Below are positions 5,766-10,550 of a DNA stretch of 10,550 nt, in pieces. The notes below the pieces were generated by a model. That model was given only the letters and a program-made list of their open reading frames with translations. It made no database searches and was not told the DNA's origin. Positions within the stretch are counted from its first letter, which is position 1. Every line of letters begins with the position of its first letter. Position numbers and translations under genes: made by a program. The DNA comes from Lucifugimonas sp038150225 (GTDB lineage Bacteria; Chloroflexota; Dehalococcoidia; Lucifugimonadales; Lucifugimonadaceae): contig JAYQWG010000048.1 of NCBI GenBank assembly GCA_038150225.1, positions 1 through 10,550 on the forward strand, written 5' to 3'.

Positions 5766-6845
5766 TTACGGGAGAACTTCCCGCAGCACTGCAGGATCAA
5801 CCAAGGTCAATGCCCCGATAACTGCTCGCGTCGAGTCTCCGGATGAATGAGCGAGGGTGCCATCCTCGCTCATCTCGAAACTAGCGATCGAGTAGTTACC
5901 GAAAATCATAACCTGTGCGCGTCGGAAATCCCTGACGCATTCGTCGAACGAATATCCATCAACGCCTGAGCCAGTTAACGAATTCCAGTAATGCCGAACG
6001 AGCTCTAACTCGAAGTATTCCAGGATTTCATACGGAACGGCTGTCATCATGAACTTCGCCAGGTCGTTCGTCGCTCCGGCATAAGCAGGTAGTTGCCAGT
6101 CGATAATTACGGGTGACCCATCGGATCGGAGCATCAAGTTGCCCTGGTGAAAATCGTTGTGAGTCAGAGTGTTCGGTCGATTCTCCATCACATCCATCAA
6201 CTCACATAATCTTGGCCCGAGAAACTCGCCTGCGACAACGAGTCCACCGATCTTTTCAAACTCGTCGTCACTCTCGATTACTTTCCAGCCAATCGCTGCT
6301 TCGTCTGGATCCTGGTTGAACAAATGCGCCCAGCGGTTGTCGCGCAACCATTGAAAATTTGCCAGAGATTCGTCTTCCCAATACCTGCCGTGATAGGAAG
6401 CCATAAATCCGAGAGTCTGTTCCGCTACCCGGCGATCCACCGCGGCATACTTCTGCTTGGTCGACAAAGATCCAAGGTCTTCAAAAACGAATGCTGCGGT
6501 TTGTTCGAATTCATTTTTTTCGGCCCCGAACATTCGAGGTATCGATTTTCCCTGGTAATCCTGGAGCAGTCCGTACGCTCCAAGCTCACCGAAATACGGA
6601 CCATACGAGGCTTCTCGCAGGCGCGTCACATCATCAAATGGCGGGATCTTTATCACTACAGAATCAGGATGATCAACGGTACGTTCCCCGTAATTGATCC
6701 GGACTCGGAACAACTGGGACAGTTCGGGGTTGTGTCCTGACATCTCCTCGAATTCGAGATCATGGACAGCGCACTTTCCGGCGCTCGAAAGGTTATTTTC
6801 AAGCCAGTCAGGGGTTATCTGGCGGTTGGTGGTTGGAACAGTCAC
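5766..6845 (-). CDS. CHK/ecdysteroid-kinase-like phosphotransferase (APH fold)
   Basis: This 359-residue protein has the aminoglycoside-phosphotransferase/protein-kinase-like fold. The N lobe has the ATP-binding lysine Lys66 in VVIKIPPF and the hinge FVFEDLG near 119-125. The C lobe has the catalytic loop LTHNDFHQGN (His229, Asp231, Asn236) and the metal-binding VIIDWQ (Asp249). N-terminal ITPDWLENNL fits the CHK-like group used for phosphorylating alcohols and other small molecules. The proposed start is GTG at 6845 because no in-frame ATG is better placed; the Shine-Dalgarno is poor (GAAAG). It is divergent from the SDR gene across 107 nt, so the two could be co-regulated. It converges on the FIST gene with a 5-nt gap and no terminator between. 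The substrate cannot be inferred; antibiotic resistance should not be assumed from the fold. Confidence 0.87.
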   Translation of the reverse strand: MTVPTTNRQITPDWLENNLSSAGKCAVHDLEFEEMSGHNPELSQLFRVRINYGERTVDHPDSVVIKIPPFDDVTRLREASYGPYFGELGAYGLLQDYQGKSIPRMFGAEKNEFEQTAAFVFEDLGSLSTKQKYAAVDRRVAEQTLGFMASYHGRYWEDESLANFQWLRDNRWAHLFNQDPDEAAIGWKVIESDDEFEKIGGLVVAGEFLGPRLCELMDVMENRPNTLTHNDFHQGNLMLRSDGSPVIIDWQLPAYAGATNDLAKFMMTAVPYEILEYFELELVRHYWNSLTGSGVDGYSFDECVRDFRRAQVMIFGNYSIASFEMSEDGTLAHSSGDSTRAVIGALTLVDPAVLREVLP

Positions 6846-6908
6846 GGCAGCAGTCTTTCATTTGCACAGTCTAACGTCCACAGTGTGGTTTGATTTCGAT
6901 ACCATGCC

Positions 6909-6925
6909 GGTCATTCGGAATGACC
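6909..6925. promoter_or_regulatory. Perfect palindrome in the divergent promoter region
   Basis: GGTCATT (6909-6915) and AATGACC (6919-6925) form an exact 7-bp inverted repeat around a CGG spacer, 27 nt upstream of the SDR start codon. A smaller perfect repeat, CCACA-G-TGTGG, lies at 6878-6888 in the same gap. The size and symmetry suit a dimeric repressor operator, for example of the TetR type, acting on the SDR gene, the kinase-like gene or both. No regulator gene is next to it. An mRNA hairpin in the SDR leader is the alternative. Confidence 0.4.
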
Positions 6926-6952
6926 AACTCAGCGAATGATTTTGGAGATGAC

Positions 6953-7813
6953 ATGGGGAGATTCGAAAACAAGGTTGCGGTGATAACAGGTGGCGCACTG
7001 GGCATCGGGGGAGCAACTGCGCGCAAACTCGCAAGCGAGGGCGCGAAGGTAGTCATTGCCGACATCAACGATGAGGCAGCGGCTGAAAACGTCCAGCGGA
7101 TCACGAGCAAAGGTGGGGTGGCATCGGCTACACACGTCGATGTCTCAATTAGCGAAGACATTTCCCGGATGGTCAACGAAACTGTCGACCGATACGACCG
7201 ACTCGACATCCTCGTTCAGAACGCCTTCGGGGTCATCGACGGTTCGTCGAAAATTCAAGGCACGGCTCTCACGGTCGAAGAGGAAGGTTGGGACTACGGA
7301 ATCGATGTCCTGCTAAAAGCTCTTTACCTGGGAGCCAAGCACGCTATACCTCACATGCGAGCGAACGGCGGGGGCAACATCATCAACCTTGCCTCCGTGC
7401 ACAGCTTCCTCCAGGAGCCTGCGATGCTCGTGTACGAAGCTGGTAAGGCCGGAGTTGTCGGCATGACCCGTCAAATGGCGACAGACTTCGGACCTGACGG
7501 AATCCGGGTAAACGCAATAGCGCCTGGTCACATCGTCGGTGAGGGTCTCGCGAAAATGTGGGAAGAGAATCCCACCGGTCACGCATTCTTCGCCAACCAG
7601 TACCCTTTGCGGCGTACTGGAACACCTGACGATATTGCGAACGGGATCGCCTTCTTGTGCTCGGAAGAAGCGTCCTTTATCACTGGGCACACGCTGGCAA
7701 TCGATGGCGGGCTGACTATTCAGCTGCAAGAAATGTTCGGTACGAGGCAGGCGCAATACATCAGGGAGCACCCGGAAACTGAACTTCCCGGTGCGGCTGC
7801 GGATCGACACTAA
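6953..7813 (+). CDS. Short-chain dehydrogenase/reductase (classical SDR)
   Basis: This 286-residue NAD(P)-dependent oxidoreductase has a Rossmann fold. The cofactor motif is TGGALGIG near residues 11-18. Asp in VVIADI at the end of the second strand suggests a preference for NAD(H). The usual NNAG segment is QNAFG here. The catalytic triad is Ser148 (LASVHS), Tyr161 and Lys165 (YEAGK), followed by DFGPDGIRVNAIAPGHI. The end has TGHTLAIDGGLTIQ plus an extra tail of about 25 residues after the family core. The start is ATG at 6953, with GGAG 5 nt upstream and the protein opening MGRFENKVAVITGG as expected. The longer frame from 6890 adds an unlikely leader. It is divergent from the kinase-like gene and convergent with the nitroreductase gene (14 nt between stops). 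The substrate, an alcohol or ketone, is unknown. Confidence 0.92.
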   Translation: MGRFENKVAVITGGALGIGGATARKLASEGAKVVIADINDEAAAENVQRITSKGGVASATHVDVSISEDISRMVNETVDRYDRLDILVQNAFGVIDGSSKIQGTALTVEEEGWDYGIDVLLKALYLGAKHAIPHMRANGGGNIINLASVHSFLQEPAMLVYEAGKAGVVGMTRQMATDFGPDGIRVNAIAPGHIVGEGLAKMWEENPTGHAFFANQYPLRRTGTPDDIANGIAFLCSEEASFITGHTLAIDGGLTIQLQEMFGTRQAQYIREHPETELPGAAADRH

Positions 7814-7827
7814 AGTCGGCGTGGTTC

Positions 7828-8415
7828 CTACCTTGAAAACTCGCCTTTAAAAGCAACTTCGCTCGGCTCTTTCCGGTCGTTGGGGAAGTTGTTTTTGACC
7901 ATCCGAGGGTGCAAGTCATCGTCGGTACCTCGATACCCCACGGCAACGGCACACATTGTTGTGTATCGATCACGTGGCACTCCTGCGACGTCGTAAGCCG
8001 CATCAAGGTCGATTCCACCCATCGCTCTGGTGTTCAACCCCATCCGATTCGCCTGTAGAGCCAGGGACATCCACGCTGCACCGGTGTCGAACATACCTGT
8101 TCTAATGGTGTCGCCGTCTACATTTGTTGTTTCCGCAAATACCAGAACCATCATTGCGGCTTTAGGTGCCCACATAGCGTTGCTGTCGCTTAGTAGAGAG
8201 TTGAATTGCTCGCGTTTTTCACCGTCGGTCGCAAAAACAAACAACCACGGCTGACTGTTACCTGCAGAGGGGGCCCAGCGCGCCGCCTCGAACAGTACAG
8301 CTATTTGATCATCAGTTAGCTCCTGATCTGAAAAAGCTCTTGATGACCACCTATCGGTGAACATTTCATGTGCGTCAGCCTGCGGTGCGCGTTGATTTTT
8401 GACGTTCTCTGTCAA
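7828..8415 (-). CDS. Nitroreductase-family FMN oxidoreductase
   Basis: This 195-residue flavoprotein belongs to the nitroreductase superfamily, which uses FMN and NAD(P)H to reduce nitro groups, quinones, enones or other acceptors, usually as a dimer. The FMN-binding RWSSR is at residues 22-26 and PSAGNSQPWLFV at 49-60. DTGAAWMSLALQANRMGLNTRAMGGID is the usual central helix and turn, and AVAVGYRG lies near the C-terminus. I start at TTG 8415 because a GGAGGA sequence (8426-8421) sits 5 nt upstream and the resulting length is typical. The frame also runs back to an ATG at 8469, which would add 18 unconserved-looking residues. It is the last gene of the reverse-strand group, 74 nt after the nucleotidylyltransferase, so it may be cotranscribed or have its own promoter. 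Confidence 0.9.
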   Translation of the reverse strand: MTENVKNQRAPQADAHEMFTDRWSSRAFSDQELTDDQIAVLFEAARWAPSAGNSQPWLFVFATDGEKREQFNSLLSDSNAMWAPKAAMMVLVFAETTNVDGDTIRTGMFDTGAAWMSLALQANRMGLNTRAMGGIDLDAAYDVAGVPRDRYTTMCAVAVGYRGTDDDLHPRMVKNNFPNDRKEPSEVAFKGEFSR

Positions 8416-8420
8416 TCCCG

Positions 8421-8426
8421 TCCTCC
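8421..8426 (-). promoter_or_regulatory. Ribosome-binding site deciding the nitroreductase start
   Basis: GGAGGA on the reverse strand stands 5 nt before the TTG at 8415-8413. This near-perfect Shine-Dalgarno at standard spacing favours the TTG over the upstream in-frame ATG at 8469, which has no such signal. Confidence 0.7.
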
Positions 8427-8489
8427 ACTCATATCTAAAATTCAGTACACCCTTTGATGCAGGATTCAAAAAATCGAACTAAATCGGTG

Positions 8490-9104
8490 CTATTTTCCCG
8501 TCTTACGGATCTCCGTCGACGAAAGGTCGGAACGGAATTCCGACCCAGATACACCCTGAAACATGTGCTTGAATCGCCTCGGTATGTTGAGGTCGTTCAA
8601 AACCTTGAACGATCCGTCTCGGTCGACTCGTCCGACAACAATGAAGCTGCAGTCGTTCGCAGAAATGATGTTCAGGGAATCTTCAACAGGATCAGGAGTC
8701 CCCGATGAGTAGTCCGGGTAATACTTCGGATCGATTAGCCGAACAGCAGTGTCATATCCGATTACGAAAGTCGCTCCCGGCAGCATGGCTGACTTCTCGG
8801 TAAACCTCGGTGCGTTCGTGATTATTACCGAACGCCCTTCCTGAGTAATCGACCTCGTCCGGCTATTTAGTTCTCGACGTTCGAGTTGAGGCTTGTCGAC
8901 GTTCTGCACGGATATTTCAAAAAAGCCTGATTGCCCTGTTTGCTTTTCAGCGATCTCGAGCATGGCTTTATGACCTTCGTGTAAAGGGTTGAATGAGCCA
9001 GCGAGAATGAGTGGTTTCTTTGGTAGCGATTCGGAAATCGATTGATCAGCGCTTATAACGAGAGCGCCAATTTCCATGTCGTAAAGTCGATCAATCGAAG
9101 TCAA
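8490..9104 (-). CDS. HxGH nucleotidylyltransferase, NadD/NMNAT-like
   Basis: This 204-residue protein belongs to the cytidylyltransferase-like superfamily, which transfers a nucleotidyl group from a nucleoside triphosphate to a phosphate acceptor. PLILAGSFNPLHEGHKAML at about 31-49 has the GSFxP and HxGH motifs (His42, His45) that bind the triphosphate. SSTEIR near the C-terminus matches the ISSTxIR motif of NMN/NaMN adenylyltransferases. The most likely start is TTG at 9104, with GGAGGA 5 nt upstream, overlapping the end of the CinA-like gene by 14 nt. An ATG at 9077 lacks a Shine-Dalgarno, and the frame is open to an ATG at 9167 inside the upstream gene. Coupling with a CinA-like partner suggests pyridine-nucleotide chemistry. 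Its sequence is unlike standard NadD in the middle, so the acceptor might differ. Confidence 0.82.
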   Translation of the reverse strand: MTSIDRLYDMEIGALVISADQSISESLPKKPLILAGSFNPLHEGHKAMLEIAEKQTGQSGFFEISVQNVDKPQLERRELNSRTRSITQEGRSVIITNAPRFTEKSAMLPGATFVIGYDTAVRLIDPKYYPDYSSGTPDPVEDSLNIISANDCSFIVVGRVDRDGSFKVLNDLNIPRRFKHMFQGVSGSEFRSDLSSTEIRKTGK

Positions 9105-9639
9105 CCAATTCCTCCGAGTCCAGCACCGGTATCGACAGTTTTCCATCCACGCCGCAAACGGCAGCAACTGCGTTTAGCACCATATACGAAACTACGAGAT
9201 CTTCCTCGGTTCGGGTTCGTCGATCTTTATCGAACGTGATCGACTGACCATGCAGGTGGGTGCCATCGAACCACGCAACATGTGCTCTGTCGTCTCCTCG
9301 ACGTTCCCTATCTGTCGCTATTGCTGCGGTGCAACTCACTCCGAACACCGAATCATCAGCCCCTGCTGCGAGTTTTTTCGCCCTTTGGTGTGCTTTTTCT
9401 GCCAGTGCGGATGCTTCAGCGGATGAGCAATGTTGCTCCAGTTCTCTCCCAAGGTAATCTTCGAGTGCGCTGGAGGAATACGGGATTTGCACGTCGAGAA
9501 TCGTTCGCGAAGCTCCCGGCGCTGCGAACAGGGCGGCAATTGCACGAGTACCGGCACCGGTAACAACAAGACTCCCACTGCGAGGAGCGTCGTGAATAGC
9601 CTGAACCAATTCTTCTGGTGACACTAATCCACTCCCCAT
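9091..9639 (-). CDS. CinA C-terminal domain-like protein with altered active-site motif
   Basis: This stand-alone protein of 182 residues resembles the CinA C-terminal/PncC domain, whose known members deamidate nicotinamide mononucleotide. The pattern LVVTGAGTRAIAALFAAPGAS followed by IPYSSSALEDYLG near 24-63 parallels the family order of motif, PGaS turn, YS and K/LG helix. GVSCTAAIATDRERRGDDRAHVA near 118-140 parallels the second conserved strand-loop. Counting back from PGAS, the canonical ESCTGG is replaced by VTGAGT, so deamidase activity is doubtful. The start is ATG at 9639 with GGAG 11 nt upstream, overlapping the amidohydrolase gene by 16 nt. The stop overlaps the start of the nucleotidylyltransferase gene. 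This tight coupling suggests that the two products form a complex or act in sequence. Confidence 0.7.
   Translation of the reverse strand: MGSGLVSPEELVQAIHDAPRSGSLVVTGAGTRAIAALFAAPGASRTILDVQIPYSSSALEDYLGRELEQHCSSAEASALAEKAHQRAKKLAAGADDSVFGVSCTAAIATDRERRGDDRAHVAWFDGTHLHGQSITFDKDRRTRTEEDLVVSYMVLNAVAAVCGVDGKLSIPVLDSEELVDFD
9110..9115 (-). promoter_or_regulatory. Ribosome-binding site inside the CinA-like gene for the nucleotidylyltransferase
   Basis: GGAGGA lies 5 nt before the TTG at 9104-9102 and within the last codons of the CinA-like gene. It fixes the probable start of the next gene and implies translational coupling by overlapping stop and start. Confidence 0.6.
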
Positions 9640-10475
9640 TCCGAGTATTTCTCCGGACGTCTGAAGTGCCTGAAGAATGTCTCAGGGATTTTTCTTGCCT
9701 CCGTCAAAGTATCAGCCGAAAGATTAGCAAAAGTGATCGATTCTTCGCTTCCATCTTTCGACTCGGCGATCAGTTTTCCGGTTGGATCACATATGAAGGT
9801 CACACCCTCAAATACCTGCCCTGCTTCGTTGTCTCCAACCTGGTTACAAATTGCAGCGTACACCGTGTTGTCATACGCCCTCGCCGGAACGTATCGCTCC
9901 CAGCGAGTTTGCTTGTCCTGTGCTGGCTCATCACCGCCAGAAGCGTGTGGCATGAAAATAAGTTCTGCTCCCAGGCTCGACAGCGCAGTACTCACTTCTG
10001 GGAAGTGTGTGTCGTAGCAAATTTCGACCCCGAATCGAACCTTCGGGTGATCGAATACCGGAAGCTCGTCGCCATGCCGCCAGGTCCCGATTTCGGTGGT
10101 CGGAACATGCGTCTTTCGATATTTGCCTTGAATTCCTTCTGGCGAAACGACCAGTTGCGTGTTGTAAGTGATTCCAGATGAGTCGACTTCTAGCAATCCA
10201 ACCAACATCCACGCGTCGTGTCTAGCAGCAATAGATTCAAGTGCATCGGTCGTCGGACTAGGAATCTGAACTCCCGTCGGGACTCGAGTGCCATGTGCAG
10301 GCTCGCCAGTGCGTTCGTAAACGTTATATCCACTAACCGACAACTCAGGAAAACATACGATTTCGGCACCGTTGGCAACCGCCTCGCCCATGAGTCGATC
10401 GATTGATTCAAGGTTCGACTCGAAATCACCGACTATTGACCGCATTTGCACAGCGGCAATGGTTACGTCCTGCAC
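9624..10475 (-). CDS. Nitrilase-superfamily carbon-nitrogen hydrolase
   Basis: This 283-residue amidohydrolase has the complete nitrilase-superfamily Glu-Lys-Cys triad: Glu44 in FPELSVSGY, Lys121 in YRKTHVP and Cys153 in EICYDTHFPE. It opens with IAAVQMRSIVGDFESN, the standard first strand. Such enzymes cleave non-peptide C-N bonds in amides, carbamoyl compounds or nitriles through a thioester intermediate in the cytoplasm. The YRKTHVP and HGDELPVFDHPKVRFGVEIC region is of the aliphatic-amidase/N-carbamoyl-amidase style, but the substrate is not decided. The start is GTG at 10475; an in-frame TGA directly upstream (10481-10479) leaves no longer option, and GGAG lies 11 nt before it. The 3' end overlaps the CinA-like gene by 16 nt, so it probably leads a coupled operon with that gene. 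Confidence 0.9.
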   Translation of the reverse strand: MQDVTIAAVQMRSIVGDFESNLESIDRLMGEAVANGAEIVCFPELSVSGYNVYERTGEPAHGTRVPTGVQIPSPTTDALESIAARHDAWMLVGLLEVDSSGITYNTQLVVSPEGIQGKYRKTHVPTTEIGTWRHGDELPVFDHPKVRFGVEICYDTHFPEVSTALSSLGAELIFMPHASGGDEPAQDKQTRWERYVPARAYDNTVYAAICNQVGDNEAGQVFEGVTFICDPTGKLIAESKDGSEESITFANLSADTLTEARKIPETFFRHFRRPEKYSEWGVD

Positions 10476-10478
10476 AGA

Positions 10479-10550
10479 TCAACTATCTCCAAACGTGAAA
10501 AATACTGGCGGAGAATCGTACAGGAACTGGGATTCGATACGTGCGGCTGA
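10479..10550 (-). CDS. Possible C-terminal fragment of an upstream operon gene
   Basis: A reverse-strand frame enters from the right edge and ends in TGA at 10481-10479, 3 nt before the GTG of the amidohydrolase gene. The 23 visible residues, ending SPPVFFTFGDS, look plausible as protein, and the spacing is typical of an operon. Another frame is also open across the segment, so the assignment rests mainly on the stop position. The function is not recognisable. Confidence 0.4.
   Translation of the reverse strand, partial: SAARIESQFLYDSPPVFFTFGDS

Noticed and set aside
6324..6740. A 138-codon forward frame opposite the kinase-like gene
   Set aside because: It lies entirely within the conserved kinase-like coding region on the other strand and has no ribosome site or domain pattern.
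5766..6845. Calling the phosphotransferase an aminoglycoside resistance gene
   Set aside because: Only the fold is shared. The N-terminal and catalytic-loop context fits the broad CHK-like group, and there is no mobile-element context.
6904..6939. An 11-codon ATG frame upstream of the SDR gene as a leader peptide
   Set aside because: It has no Shine-Dalgarno and no regulatory codon run, and it simply reads through the palindrome. Chance is the simplest explanation.
7313..7810. A 165-codon reverse frame opposite the SDR gene
   Set aside because: It is antisense to a clearly conserved SDR with intact catalytic residues and shows no recognisable protein pattern; it is a shadow frame.
9618..10181. 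A 187-codon forward frame opposite the nitrilase-type gene
   Set aside because: The reverse strand has the full Glu-Lys-Cys triad and family motifs, whereas the forward translation is rich in Arg, Ser and Cys without domain features.
1..10550. Mobile elements, CRISPR arrays, phage genes or a defence system
   Set aside because: No transposase, integrase, direct-repeat array, terminal inverted repeats or nuclease/toxin gene could be found on either strand. The genes are metabolic and sensory.

Overview
The window looks like part of the chromosome of an uncultured, probably free-living bacterium of moderate GC content. The 100-N placeholder at 2344-2443 shows it is a draft scaffold. The mix of genes (acetamidase/formamidase, class III aminotransferase, FIST sensory protein, CHK-like small-molecule kinase, SDR, nitroreductase, nitrilase-fold amidase) resembles marine Chloroflexota of the SAR202/Dehalococcoidia type. 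That assignment rests on overall impression, not on a marker gene, and is weak. There are no rRNA or tRNA genes, CRISPR arrays, insertion sequences or phage genes that I can support. Several starts appear to be TTG or GTG, some with a very strong Shine-Dalgarno sequence.

Layout. 1-159 is the coiled-coil tail of a gene entering from the left, closed by a strong terminator (185-216). 293-1967 holds an acetamidase/formamidase-family amidase and a HAD-IA hydrolase 7 nt behind it, closed by a bidirectional terminator (1989-2022). Next comes a damaged or misassembled stretch. The reverse strand at 2037-2126 reads like the C-terminus of a gene convergent on the terminator. Within a few bases the forward strand becomes the GAF domain of a sensor histidine kinase with no N-terminus. 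That kinase is then interrupted by the N gap, which has swallowed the phospho-accepting His domain, and resumes with the ATPase domain (2446-3063). 3169-5760 carries a glutamate-1-semialdehyde-aminomutase-like class III aminotransferase and a FIST-domain protein, both forward, with prominent hairpins before each. A CHK/APH-type phosphotransferase (6845-5766, reverse) converges on the FIST gene and is divergent from an SDR oxidoreductase (6953-7813). The 107-nt divergent region contains a perfect 7-3-7 palindrome.

The right-hand third (7828-10550) is a reverse-strand operon. Its order is an unidentified upstream gene (tail only), a nitrilase-superfamily amidohydrolase, a CinA C-terminal-like protein, an HxGH nucleotidylyltransferase of the NadD/NMNAT type and an FMN nitroreductase. 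The first three junctions have gaps or overlaps of 3 to 16 nt, which implies translational coupling. The CinA-like/nucleotidylyltransferase pair suggests a pyridine-nucleotide or related nucleotide salvage or repair role. However, the CinA-like protein has lost the ESCTGG-type active-site motif of NMN deamidases, so its activity is open. This pair is the most interesting lead in the window.
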